A DNA stretch of 64,000 bases, from NCBI GenBank assembly GCA_039193195.1, contig JBCCWS010000017.1, forward strand, positions 1 through 64,000, read 5' to 3'. Made by a program: the position numbers and the translations under genes. The notes beneath the pieces were generated by a model, which had not been told where the DNA came from, did not search any database, and was given only the letters and a program-made list of their open reading frames with translations. Positions 52,940 to 61,894 of this stretch are shown here, piece after piece (position 1 is the first letter of the stretch; every line of letters begins with the position of its first letter). Origin of the DNA: Pseudomonadota bacterium. GTDB lineage: Bacteria; Pseudomonadota; Gammaproteobacteria; Steroidobacterales; JBCBZW01.

Positions 52940-54526
52940 ATGAAAGAAATCTTCACGCAACTCATCGAGCAAGTTCGCGGCGTTTGGCGATTCCGTTGGC
53001 GTGGACTCCTGCTGGCGTGGTTGATCGCTCTATTCGGTTGGGGATACGTCTACACGTTGCCAGATATTTTCCGAGTGGATGCCCGTGTCGCGGTGGACAC
53101 GGAGTCCGCGCTGCGACCCCTGCTCGAAGGACGCGTCGTCGCAAACAATGTGATGAGCGAAGTGGAACTCATGTCACGTGCTCTGCTCAGTCGTCCTCGC
53201 CTCGAGGCGGTCAGTCGCGAGACGGACTTGGACTTGCGCGCGAGCACACCGCGACAGTATGAAAATCTGCTCGATTCTCTGCGAAGAGCGATCCGCTTGA
53301 CGCGAGAGCGAAGCAATAGTGGCAGTGCTATATTCAATCTTAGCTTCACCGACACAGACCCTGCGATGACGTACGAGGTGGTCTCGACGCTCCTCGAGTC
53401 TTTCGTAAGCGAGACGGTCGATGTGGATCGAAGGGGTAGGGAGGAGGCTCTCGAGTTTCTGGAACAGCAGCTCGCAAGCTACGAGCAACAGTTGAACGAC
53501 GCGGAGAATGCACTCGCGGATTTTCAGCGCGAGAACGTAGGTCGGATGCCAGGTGAAGAGGGTGACTACTACGCGCGCCTAGAGGGCGCCATATCAATGC
53601 AGAATCGCCTCGATGCCGCGGTTCGCATCAGTCGGGAAAAGCGCGACTTGCTGCGTCAGAGGATCGCCGGAGAAGAGGCTGTCTTTGGCCTTGTGCCAGG
53701 CGCGACGAGCAGCGTCACCACGTCAGTAGACGCGCAGATACTGTCTCTGGAGCAGCGCTTGGAGGACTTGAGGCTTGAGTTCACCGATAAGCACCCCGAC
53801 GTCGTGGCCACGACCAACCGGCTTGAGGCGCTCTATGAGCGTCAAGCGGAAGAGCGTGCGGTGGCGGCCGGCACGCTACCTGATGCGGGGGACTCGGACC
53901 TCGCGTTGAATCCTGTTTACCAGGAGATGCGGATACAGCTTACGACCGCCGAACTAGATCTGGCCACGCTAGAGGCGCAGCTTCGTCAGCAGCGGACACA
54001 GGTGACGTCGCTACGAGAAGCGGTGGATACCCTCCCTGTCGTCGAGGCGAATTACAAGCGCCTAACGCGCGACCTAAGCACCATTCGGGCCAACTATGAG
54101 GACTACAAGCAACGTGTAGAGGCTGCGCGTACAACGCTCATTTTAGAGTCTCGAGGAGACGACGTGCAGTTCCGCGTGTTGGAGCCGCCGAAATCGCCCA
54201 TTACGCCAGATGGCCCAAATCGCGTTGCCCTGCTGACGATGGTGCTTTTCGGAGCCCTAGGAGCGGGTGCGGCCCTAGCGTTCTTTTATCATCAATTGAA
54301 CCCGATCTTCGGCAACCGGCATGCGCTCAGCTCGATTAGCGGTCTGCCAGTGATCGGAAGCGTGAGTCTGATGCAAACGCCAGCTGAGCGCTTTCGGTTG
54401 CACACGCAGACCGCCTTGTACGGCGTTGGTGTGGCTACGCTGGCGGTGGCCTGGATGGGGTCTGTCGCGTTCAGTGAGAGGGCCGTCGCGCTCGCGGCCC
54501 GCTTGATGTCGGGTGCAGGCCTGTGA
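52940..54526 (+). CDS. Chain-length determinant protein, XrtA type (Wzz-like)
   Basis: The product is 528 residues from the ATG at 52940, where the family normally starts. A first helix (WRGLLLAWLIALFGWGYVY) and a last one (PNRVALLTMVLFGALGAGAAL) bracket a long periplasmic coiled-coil region (LEFLEQQLASYEQQLNDAENALADFQ within residues about 180-215, and LRQQRTQVTSLREAVDTLP). The PNRVA segment before the last helix fits the proline-rich Wzz motif. It sets chain length and links to the BY-kinase that follows with a 4-base GTGA overlap. Confidence 0.92.
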   Translation: MKEIFTQLIEQVRGVWRFRWRGLLLAWLIALFGWGYVYTLPDIFRVDARVAVDTESALRPLLEGRVVANNVMSEVELMSRALLSRPRLEAVSRETDLDLRASTPRQYENLLDSLRRAIRLTRERSNSGSAIFNLSFTDTDPAMTYEVVSTLLESFVSETVDVDRRGREEALEFLEQQLASYEQQLNDAENALADFQRENVGRMPGEEGDYYARLEGAISMQNRLDAAVRISREKRDLLRQRIAGEEAVFGLVPGATSSVTTSVDAQILSLEQRLEDLRLEFTDKHPDVVATTNRLEALYERQAEERAVAAGTLPDAGDSDLALNPVYQEMRIQLTTAELDLATLEAQLRQQRTQVTSLREAVDTLPVVEANYKRLTRDLSTIRANYEDYKQRVEAARTTLILESRGDDVQFRVLEPPKSPITPDGPNRVALLTMVLFGALGAGAALAFFYHQLNPIFGNRHALSSISGLPVIGSVSLMQTPAERFRLHTQTALYGVGVATLAVAWMGSVAFSERAVALAARLMSGAGL

Positions 54527-55653
54527 GTATCGTCGAGAAGGCGATGAAGAAGCGCAGAGCGCAGCGCAAAGGCGGTGCGTCGCCTATTGCTGAGAGCGCT
54601 GGAGAGGAAGCGCCTGCGGATCTCACGAAGGTCCAGCAAGAAGACCAGGAGATATCCGCGCCGGAGCACGGCTTGGTAGCGTTCGAAGACGAGGCCGATC
54701 AGGTCGCTTCCTCGGATGTTGTACAGGAAGACGAGCTGCGGATTGAAGAGGAAGTAGACGATGGCGACCACCCGCTAAGTGGGCAAGCGGCGAGCGGGGA
54801 TGCTCAAGAGAGCGTTGACGATCTGGCCCAGGCAATCGCTGCCGGCGACACGCGGGCGTCGCAAGCTGGAGCAGCCGATGGAGCGGGCTCACCGAGGCGG
54901 TCAGATCTGCCCTTCTTGGAATTGCCAATCAGCGCCCTGCGCGAGAGCGGCCTCATGCCAGCGGAGGGCGAGAGCCGCAGGATCGAGGATCAGTATCGCC
55001 GCATAAAGCGTCCACTGTTGGCGAACGCGTTCGGGATCAACGTGCCGCGATTGCCGAAAGGCAACTTGATCATGGTTGCCAGCTCCTTGCCCGGAGAGGG
55101 TAAGAGCTTCACGAGCTTCAATCTCGCCATGAGTATGGCGTACGAACTCGATCGTACCGTGCTTCTCGTGGACGCCGACGTCGCAAAACCTCATATCTCG
55201 CGTGCGCTACAAGTACAGGATCAACCGGGGTTGATCGATCTGATCAGCGATCCGAAGTTGGACCTGCAGGACGTCATCCTTCCGACGAGCGTTGACAGCA
55301 TGCGGTTCCTGCCGGCGGGGCCTATCCACAGGCATTCAACGGAGCTGCTGGCAAGCGTGCGAGCTGCGCAGTTGGTTGAGGAACTGGGCCAGCGCTACCC
55401 AGATAGGGTGATCATTTTTGATACACCGCCGCTGATTCCGACCACTGAGGCCCAAGCCATGGCCCATCTGATGGGGCAGATCGTCGTGGTAGTTCATGCC
55501 GGTCACACGCCTCAGAGTGCCGTGTTGCAGTCCTTGGAAGGGCTCGAGGGCACGGGTGAGATTAGCCTGGTTCTCAACAAGACCCGAACCGCTTGGGGCG
55601 ATGAGTACAGCGGCTACGGTTACGACGGGCCCTACGGTTATGGCTCGCAGTAG
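54523..55653 (+). CDS. BY-kinase (tyrosine autokinase), XrtA type
   Basis: The product is 376 residues. A long acidic N-terminal region (about 1-130) is followed by the kinase: Walker A ASSLPGEGKSFTSFN (186-200), Walker A' VLLVDADVAKPHIS (213-226), and Walker B VIIFDTPPLIPTTE. The C-terminal tail is tyrosine-rich (YSGYGYDGPYGYGSQ), the autophosphorylation cluster. The kinase cycles with the chain-length protein and the phosphatase at 42426. The last 14 bases overlap the start of the beta-barrel gene. Confidence 0.93.
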   Translation: MSIVEKAMKKRRAQRKGGASPIAESAGEEAPADLTKVQQEDQEISAPEHGLVAFEDEADQVASSDVVQEDELRIEEEVDDGDHPLSGQAASGDAQESVDDLAQAIAAGDTRASQAGAADGAGSPRRSDLPFLELPISALRESGLMPAEGESRRIEDQYRRIKRPLLANAFGINVPRLPKGNLIMVASSLPGEGKSFTSFNLAMSMAYELDRTVLLVDADVAKPHISRALQVQDQPGLIDLISDPKLDLQDVILPTSVDSMRFLPAGPIHRHSTELLASVRAAQLVEELGQRYPDRVIIFDTPPLIPTTEAQAMAHLMGQIVVVVHAGHTPQSAVLQSLEGLEGTGEISLVLNKTRTAWGDEYSGYGYDGPYGYGSQ

Positions 55654-57121
55654 TAGCGTACTTGCCACCGGGCGGCGCGGGAGAGTGCGCGGCCGCTCGC
55701 GCGCAGCTCAGGGCTTCCTTCTCCTGGGTATGGTCGCCGCGCTTCCCGTGTTGGCGCAGTGGGAGTTCGTGCCGGCCGCTGAGCTGAGAACTATCGGCAG
55801 CGATAACCTGCAGCTACAGGGAGGGGAAGAGCGGCAGTCGGATCTTATCGGCGTGATCAACCCAAGCTTCTCACTCAGCCGGGAAGACGACACGGTCGAC
55901 GTCGACCTCAACTACAGCCTTGAGGCCGTGGGCTACCTGCAGGCGGATGATGTCAATCAGATTTTCCAGCAGATCGACGCGGGCCTTGAGGCTAGGTTGC
56001 TAGGCGATCATCTGCTTCTCGGCGTGGGTGGGGATCTGTTTCAGCAAGTGGTAGACCCTGAGAATCCCTTCATCAACAACAACGTCGCTGTCACCGGAAA
56101 TCGCACGGATGCATTGGGTCTCAACGCCAGCGCTACCTGGCGGCAGTCCGTGGGTGGCGTCGCCGACTTGCAGATTTCGCACGCGCAGACGCGCCTGGAC
56201 TTTGATCGGCCGGAGTTGTTCGATTCGGACATCGCGTCCAGTAACTTGCGCCTGGCCAGCCGGCAGTCCGAACAGGGCATTACGTGGGCAGCCAGCGCGA
56301 ACCTTGACCGGGTCGAGTTCGGCAACGGCCTCTCAGAGGCGGAGTTCTCGGTCATTCAGCTGGAGCTTGGGTACTGGGTTACGTCGGGCTTCCGCGTGTT
56401 CGCTACCAGTGGTGTCGAGAGCGATTTCCTAGAGCACCGCAGTGAAATCGAGTACGACACCTTTATCTGGTCCGCTGGCATTGATTGGCAAGTGGCGGAG
56501 CGCGACCAACTTACCCTGAGCTACGGGCAGCGGGCATTCGGCGACAACCTTCGCGCCAGCTGGTCGCATCAGCTGGGTGAGAAGCTAAGGTTCAACATCG
56601 ACTACTCGGAGACCCCGTCGACTAACCCGCAAGCCTCTCGGTTGCAGCTTCAGCAGCTGGGGTTGTTCATAGACAATGAGCTTCCGGGCGATCAAGTGGG
56701 TCTCGATCGACCCGGGAGTGCAGATTCCTTTGTTCGTCGGCGCTTGTCTACGGGCATTAGCGCCAACGGGAATCGCTTGGGTTTGTCTCTCACGGGCTAC
56801 TTCGAACGCCGTACGGACCGCGTCAACGGCTTTGGCGTTCCGGTCGTTGGGGTGGAGGACGAGGAGTCACGCGGGGTCCGCGCCAACGCCCGCTGGGACG
56901 TTGGAGTAAAGACCGGCATTACGGTGGGGGCGAACTGGGAGTTAGCTGATTTTGTTGGCACTGGGGAAGTAGAACGTTTGACGCTTTTCTCCACACTGAG
57001 CTATTCGCTCGGTACGCGAACGAATCTCTCCCTGGAGTACCGACGTTTCGACGGAGACGGCCAGGCGCAGGAATTCGTCGAGAACCGGCTTACGTTCATT
57101 ATCGGGAGGCGCTTCCTGTGA
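55640..57121 (+). CDS. Outer-membrane beta-barrel protein, XrtA type (TIGR03016-like)
   Basis: The product is 493 residues from the ATG at 55640, which overlaps the BY-kinase end by 14 bases; a longer frame from 55496 lies inside the kinase and is rejected. A signal segment (GFLLLGMVAALPVLAQ) precedes many alternating strands (NLQLQGGEERQSDLIGVINP, DVDLNYSLEAVGYLQ, NLSLEYRRFDGDG) and a terminal aromatic end IIGRRFL, a barrel signal. This is the outer-membrane protein that recurs in exosortase A loci, possibly part of polymer export. Confidence 0.9.
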   Translation: MARSSSVLATGRRGRVRGRSRAAQGFLLLGMVAALPVLAQWEFVPAAELRTIGSDNLQLQGGEERQSDLIGVINPSFSLSREDDTVDVDLNYSLEAVGYLQADDVNQIFQQIDAGLEARLLGDHLLLGVGGDLFQQVVDPENPFINNNVAVTGNRTDALGLNASATWRQSVGGVADLQISHAQTRLDFDRPELFDSDIASSNLRLASRQSEQGITWAASANLDRVEFGNGLSEAEFSVIQLELGYWVTSGFRVFATSGVESDFLEHRSEIEYDTFIWSAGIDWQVAERDQLTLSYGQRAFGDNLRASWSHQLGEKLRFNIDYSETPSTNPQASRLQLQQLGLFIDNELPGDQVGLDRPGSADSFVRRRLSTGISANGNRLGLSLTGYFERRTDRVNGFGVPVVGVEDEESRGVRANARWDVGVKTGITVGANWELADFVGTGEVERLTLFSTLSYSLGTRTNLSLEYRRFDGDGQAQEFVENRLTFIIGRRFL

Positions 57122-57202
57122 TGCAGCCTGTTGTCTGTGCCGACCCGCAAGGCGACCCGCAGCTCGTCTTATTCACGCGAGCAGTTTGAGACCGTCTTTC
57201 AC

Positions 57203-58168
57203 ATGTACACCGAACACTACGGCTTTTCCGCGAAGCCTTTTGCGCTCACTCCTGATTTGCGCTTCTTCTTTCCGAGCGCCGGGCATCAGCGCGCGATGTC
57301 CTATCTGCGCTATGGATTGGAGCAAGGCGAGGGCTTCGTCGTCATCACCGGGCACGTGGGGACAGGCAAGACGCTGCTCATTCAAACCCTGTTGAGCGAA
57401 CTCAGCAACCAAGATATTGCGTTCGCTCGGATCGCGACGGCGAACCTCTCGGCCGACAGAGTCCCTGCTGTTGTTGCATCAGCCTTGGGTTTGTCTTTCG
57501 AGGGGAAGAGTAAGGAAGCACTTCTTCGGTCCTTGGAGCGCGCGTTAGTCAAGGCTCGAAAGCAGCTCGAGCACGTGTTGCTCATCGTAGACGAGGCACA
57601 GACCCTGCAGCGAGACGTGCTGGAGGAGTTTCGGATCCTGAGCAATCTGGAAGTCGGAGGCAAGGCGCTCCTGCAGGTCTTTTTGATTGGTCAAACCGAG
57701 TTACAGCTTGGCTTGCGCAAGCGAAACATGAGGCAGCTGCGCCAGCGCATTGTTGCCTCCTACCATCTGCAGCCACTCAGTGCGTCCGACACTCGCGAGT
57801 ACATCGAGTACCGCTTAAACGCTTGTGAGTGGGACGGGCTCCCGGCGATTACGGAAGATGCCTACGAGCGCGTCCACGAAGTCACCGAAGGTGTTCCACG
57901 GAAGATCAACATCCTGATGGATCGTATCCTTCTTTTCGGGTCGCTGGAGGACATCGATTCCTTCGACAGCTCGCACGTTTCCATGGTCATGGAGGAACTG
58001 CAGAGCGAGCTGGCTGGTGACTTGGCGGAGATCGATGACGAGCCGGAGGAGGTCGATAGTGGTTCCGCGAGCCGTGAAGATGAGCGTCAGTCGTCTCGGC
58101 TTGAATCGCGTCTTCGGGCCTTGGAACAAAAGCTCGACAAACTCAACGCGCACGGCGCCGAGAAATAG
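57203..58168 (+). CDS. ExeA-like ATPase, XrtA type (TIGR03015-like)
   Basis: The product is 321 residues from the ATG at 57203, because homologs start MY-x2-YG-x3-KPF; the longer TTG frame from 57131 is rejected. The start is MYTEHYGFSAKPFALTPDL, the Walker A is VITGHVGTGKTLLIQTLLSE, the Walker B HVLLIVDEAQTLQRDVLEEF, and an arginine-finger region is present. The C-terminus is an acidic segment and a coiled coil (LESRLRALEQKLDKLN). It may energise assembly or export. It follows the beta-barrel gene after 81 bases. Confidence 0.9.
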   Translation: MYTEHYGFSAKPFALTPDLRFFFPSAGHQRAMSYLRYGLEQGEGFVVITGHVGTGKTLLIQTLLSELSNQDIAFARIATANLSADRVPAVVASALGLSFEGKSKEALLRSLERALVKARKQLEHVLLIVDEAQTLQRDVLEEFRILSNLEVGGKALLQVFLIGQTELQLGLRKRNMRQLRQRIVASYHLQPLSASDTREYIEYRLNACEWDGLPAITEDAYERVHEVTEGVPRKINILMDRILLFGSLEDIDSFDSSHVSMVMEELQSELAGDLAEIDDEPEEVDSGSASREDERQSSRLESRLRALEQKLDKLNAHGAEK

Positions 58169-58170
58169 CC

Positions 58171-59109
58171 ATGGGTACACCGAGCAGCGTTGCAAGTCGG
58201 GATTTGGTGGGGCCGTCGTGCGCGACGTCACCGAACGAGTGGGTGAGTGTTGCGGACAGCTTTGACAGTGACACGCCGATCAACGCGATGTCGGTGGACG
58301 TAGAGGATTACTTTCAGGTCTCCGCCTTTGAGAAGCAGGTCGCGCGCGATCAATGGGACGGCCTGGAGTTACGTGTGGAGGCGAACGTAGATCGGATCCT
58401 CGAGCTGTTCGCGCGCCATGACGTGCGATCGACCTTCTTTACCTTGGGGTGGATCGCGCAGCGGTGCCCACAGATGGTCCGACGGATCGTCGAGCAGGGG
58501 CATGAGCTGGCAAGCCACGGCTACGAGCATGTGCGGGTTACCGAGCAAGATCCGATGGATTTCCGCCAAGACGTGATGCGTACGAAGGGAATCCTGGAAG
58601 ATCTGAGTGGTACCTCCGTTTGTGGCTACCGAGCGCCGAGCTACTCCATCGGCGCCGCCAATCTATGGGCTCTGGATGTGCTTGAGGAAACCGGTCACCG
58701 CTACAGCTCTAGTATCTATCCGATAAAGCACGACCTCTACGGTATGCCTGAGGCGCCGCGTACGGCCTTTCGCACGAGGACCCAGGGTGGTCTGTTGGAG
58801 TTCCCGGTCAGCGCTGTGGATCTTGCGGGTCGTCGAGTCCCATGCGGAGGCGGGGGCTTCTTCCGACTGTTCCCCTACCGCTTCTCAAGGTACTTGATTG
58901 CGCGCTTCAACCGCACTTTCCGCCAGCCGTCGATTTTCTACTTTCACCCGTGGGAGGTCGATGTCGACCAGCCGCGCATCGGCGGTGCTAGCGCGAAGAG
59001 CAGGTTTCGCCACTACCTCAACCTAGAGCGCATGGCTCCACGCCTAGAGAGGCTTGCGGACGATTTCACATGGGCACCGCTCCGCGACGTCTTCCGGGTG
59101 GGGCGTTAG
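58171..59109 (+). CDS. Polysaccharide deacetylase, XrtA type (TIGR03006-like)
   Basis: The product is 312 residues. The NodB-like domain has NAMSVDVEDYFQVSAFEK with the catalytic and metal aspartates, TFFTLGWIAQRCPQMVRRI, and the metal-binding ASHGYEHVRV (H-x3-H). It also has GYRAPSYSIGAANLWALDVL and IFYFHPWEVDVDQPRI, the conserved end of this subfamily. It should remove acetyl groups from amino sugars of the polymer or its precursor. It is in the same run as the ATPase. Confidence 0.93.
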   Translation: MGTPSSVASRDLVGPSCATSPNEWVSVADSFDSDTPINAMSVDVEDYFQVSAFEKQVARDQWDGLELRVEANVDRILELFARHDVRSTFFTLGWIAQRCPQMVRRIVEQGHELASHGYEHVRVTEQDPMDFRQDVMRTKGILEDLSGTSVCGYRAPSYSIGAANLWALDVLEETGHRYSSSIYPIKHDLYGMPEAPRTAFRTRTQGGLLEFPVSAVDLAGRRVPCGGGGFFRLFPYRFSRYLIARFNRTFRQPSIFYFHPWEVDVDQPRIGGASAKSRFRHYLNLERMAPRLERLADDFTWAPLRDVFRVGR

Positions 59110-59119
59110 GGCACGGGAG

Positions 59120-60226
59120 ATGAGCCTCATCGATCTGAAATCGGCAGCAGTCGAGCGACCTGAGTCGGGGGCGGAGTCACGAGTGCAGCAAGCAGTGCGA
59201 GTACGCGCCTTCTCCCCCGACGATGCCGCAGCCTGGGATCGTTTCGTGGAGCATGAGTGCCCAGAAGCGACGTTCTTCCACCTAAGCGGTTGGGAGAGGG
59301 TGTTGCGCGGGGTTTTTGGCCATCGTACTCACTTCCTGCTTGCCGAGCGTGGCGATGTTGTGGTGGGGGTGCTTCCGCTGGCCGAGGTAAAGAGTCTTCT
59401 GTTTGGACACTCCTTAATCTCCACGCCTTTCTGCGTGTACGGCGGAGTGGCCGCACTGGATGGCGAAGTACGAGAAGCGCTGACGCATCGGGCGTGCGAG
59501 CTCGCTGGGGAGTTGCGCGTGGAGTACCTGGAGCTCAGAAATCAGCACCGTCGAAACCCCGATTGGCCCTGCAAGGACCTCTACGTTACGTTCCGCCGCG
59601 AGATCGCCGCAGACGATGAGGAGAATCTAAAAGCCATTCCGCGAAAGCAGCGTGCGATGGTGCGCAAGGGAATCAAAAAGGAGCTTCAGGCGACAGCAGA
59701 CAACGACCTGACGGTACTCTACGACTGTTACTCGCAGAGCGTGCGCAACCTAGGGACTCCGGTTTTTTCAGTGCGATACCTCCATAAGCTTCAGGAAGTA
59801 TTTGGTCCGGAGCGCTGCCGGAGTCTGACCGTGCGTAGTGGCGACACTGCCGTTGCCGCGGTTATGAGCTTCTACTTTCGCGACCAGGTATTGCCATACT
59901 ACGGCGGGGGAAAGGAGAGTGCGCGTCATCTGTACGCGAACGACTTCATGTATTGGTCAGTCATGCGGGACGCTGCCAGAAGCGCAGCCGTGCGTGTGTT
60001 CGATTACGGCCGCAGCAAGGTTGGTACCGGCTCTTATGACTTCAAGAGACATTGGGGCTTCGAGCCCACACCGCTGTACTACGAGTACCACCTGGTCCGG
60101 GCCAAGAGCATGCCCAACCTGAGCCCGACCAACCCTAAATACCGTCTCTTCATCTCCGCTTGGAAGCGCCTCCCAAACGCCTTGGCAAGGCGCATCGGGC
60201 CCTTGCTGGCACGCTCGTTGGGGTAG
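59120..60226 (+). CDS. FemAB-like protein, XrtA type (TIGR03019-like)
   Basis: The product is 368 residues from the ATG at 59120. The two GNAT-like halves typical of FemAB proteins are visible: WDRFVEHECPEATFFHLSGW, LISTPFCVYGGVAALDGE, then AVAAVMSFYFRDQVLPYYGG and VFDYGRSKVGTGSYDFKRHW. In Gram-positive bacteria such enzymes add amino acids from aminoacyl-tRNA to peptidoglycan; in exosortase loci the substrate is unknown and an amino-acid or acyl modification of a glycan is likely. It lies between the deacetylase and xrtA. Confidence 0.92.
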   Translation: MSLIDLKSAAVERPESGAESRVQQAVRVRAFSPDDAAAWDRFVEHECPEATFFHLSGWERVLRGVFGHRTHFLLAERGDVVVGVLPLAEVKSLLFGHSLISTPFCVYGGVAALDGEVREALTHRACELAGELRVEYLELRNQHRRNPDWPCKDLYVTFRREIAADDEENLKAIPRKQRAMVRKGIKKELQATADNDLTVLYDCYSQSVRNLGTPVFSVRYLHKLQEVFGPERCRSLTVRSGDTAVAAVMSFYFRDQVLPYYGGGKESARHLYANDFMYWSVMRDAARSAAVRVFDYGRSKVGTGSYDFKRHWGFEPTPLYYEYHLVRAKSMPNLSPTNPKYRLFISAWKRLPNALARRIGPLLARSLG

Positions 60227-60230
60227 GGCA

Positions 60231-61823
60231 ATGATCAGCGTTCCCGTGAACGTGGCGGCGCGCGGTGCCAGGGACTGGCCGCAGGCACTCGCATTTCTCG
60301 CCACGGCAGTCGCTGCTTTAACGGTGGCATTCACCGATACGGCCGCGGGCATGGTGCACACCTGGTGGCGCTCGGAGACCTTTGCCCACGGTGTGGTGAT
60401 CTACCCAATCTGTCTATGGCTCGTCTGGCGGGATCGGTCGCGACTCTCAGGACTGACTCCTGCCCCTTCCCCACTCGCCTTGTTGGCGTTCGCTGCCATG
60501 CTGGTTTCATGGTGGATCGGTCGTCTTGCGGATGCTCAGGTCGTCCAGGAGGGGGCGTTCGTAAGCATGGTCGCGGTGACGTTGTGGGCATTCTTAGGTA
60601 ACGATTTCGTAAGGCGTTTCTGGTTCGCCTTAGTGTTTTCCTTGTTCGCAGTCCCCTTCGGCGAAGGGCTAATTCCACTGCTGATGGAGTACACGGCCGC
60701 GTTTACCGTGGGCGCCGTAAAGTCCCTTGGCATACCGATCTATCGCGATGGAATGATGTTTTCCCTGCCTAGCGGGGATTTCCAGGTAGCGAAGGCCTGC
60801 AGTGGGATTCGCTACCTGATCGCGTCAACGGCTCTGGGCTCGTTGTACGCGTACCTAACGTACACGAGCCCTTGGCGTCGGGTGGCCTTTGTCGCCGTTG
60901 CAATCGTGGTGCCGATCGTGGCCAACGGTTTCCGCGCTCTGGGGATCGTGCTGATTGCCCACTTCACGCAGATGCGCTACGCCGTGGGTCTCGACCATTT
61001 GCTCTATGGATGGATCTTCTTTGGCGTCGTGGTGTTTCTGCTCTTTTGGGTGGGCTCGTTCTGGGGTGACGCAGAGGCGGCGGAAGAGGCGGGCGTAGGG
61101 GATAAGCTTCCGTCCATTTCGGTGGATGCGGACAGAACCTATCCGCTGCCAAAGGCATTTGTCGTGCTGGGTGTTGGGGGTCTTCTGGTCAGCCTGGCCC
61201 TCGCGGCGAGTAGTGCTTTGTCGCCCCCTGCAACTGGACCAATCGCTTCGCCTAGCCTGCCGGCTGGCGCCAGCGGATGGATCGGGCCGCTGGCGCCTGG
61301 TGCTCGATGGTCGCCCGTGCAACCTGGAGCGGATCAATTGCTACGCGGCGCCTACCGCAACGAGAAGGACGGTACGGTGCTCGAACTGGCGGTCGCGGTC
61401 TTCGACCCTAGGGGTGGAGCGGGCGATGTTTCGAGCGCAGTGAACCTTGTGGCGGATCGCCGTGAATGGTCCTCGGTCACCACGATTGATCGCTTAGAGA
61501 TCCCTGCTTCGGTCGAAGGGGAGTTGACCGCAGTGAACAGATCCATCTTGCGCGGACCGATCGGCGAGTATGCGTTTCTGCAGTGGTTCGCCATTGGAGA
61601 GGAGCAGACCAATTCCGGTACCGTTGCGGTGTTGTCGCAACTGCATAACTCGCTTCGACGACGCTACCCGATTAGCGCGAATCTGGTGGTAGCCGCGCAA
61701 CGCGATGTGCCGGAGAGCACAGTTACCGCCTTCGTCGCGACGCTCGGCTCCCGGATCGCCCGCTGCGCTACCCGTTCCAGCGATGACGTCGGAGACGATG
61801 AATGCGCTTTGCCACCACGGTAA
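60231..61823 (+). CDS. xrtA: Exosortase A with fused EpsI domain
   Basis: The product is 530 residues. The first 290 residues have about eight membrane helices and the exosortase catalytic set: Cys190 in AKACSGIRYL, Arg235 in ANGFRALGIV and His256 in VGLDHLLYGW. The C-terminal 200 residues, after a last helix (VVLGVGGLLVSLALAAS), are an EpsI/DUF3485-type periplasmic domain (PGARWSPVQPGADQLLRGAYR). XrtA cuts the C-terminal PEP-CTERM signal of exported proteins, which are thought to be transferred to a glycan. The ATG at 60231 is five bases after the FemAB stop. Confidence 0.96.
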   Translation: MISVPVNVAARGARDWPQALAFLATAVAALTVAFTDTAAGMVHTWWRSETFAHGVVIYPICLWLVWRDRSRLSGLTPAPSPLALLAFAAMLVSWWIGRLADAQVVQEGAFVSMVAVTLWAFLGNDFVRRFWFALVFSLFAVPFGEGLIPLLMEYTAAFTVGAVKSLGIPIYRDGMMFSLPSGDFQVAKACSGIRYLIASTALGSLYAYLTYTSPWRRVAFVAVAIVVPIVANGFRALGIVLIAHFTQMRYAVGLDHLLYGWIFFGVVVFLLFWVGSFWGDAEAAEEAGVGDKLPSISVDADRTYPLPKAFVVLGVGGLLVSLALAASSALSPPATGPIASPSLPAGASGWIGPLAPGARWSPVQPGADQLLRGAYRNEKDGTVLELAVAVFDPRGGAGDVSSAVNLVADRREWSSVTTIDRLEIPASVEGELTAVNRSILRGPIGEYAFLQWFAIGEEQTNSGTVAVLSQLHNSLRRRYPISANLVVAAQRDVPESTVTAFVATLGSRIARCATRSSDDVGDDECALPPR

Positions 61824-61894
61824 CGCGGCCGTGGCAGCCTGATACCAACGGTCGCGTGTTGCGCGATTGCACAGTCTACTTCGGAGTCTGAACC

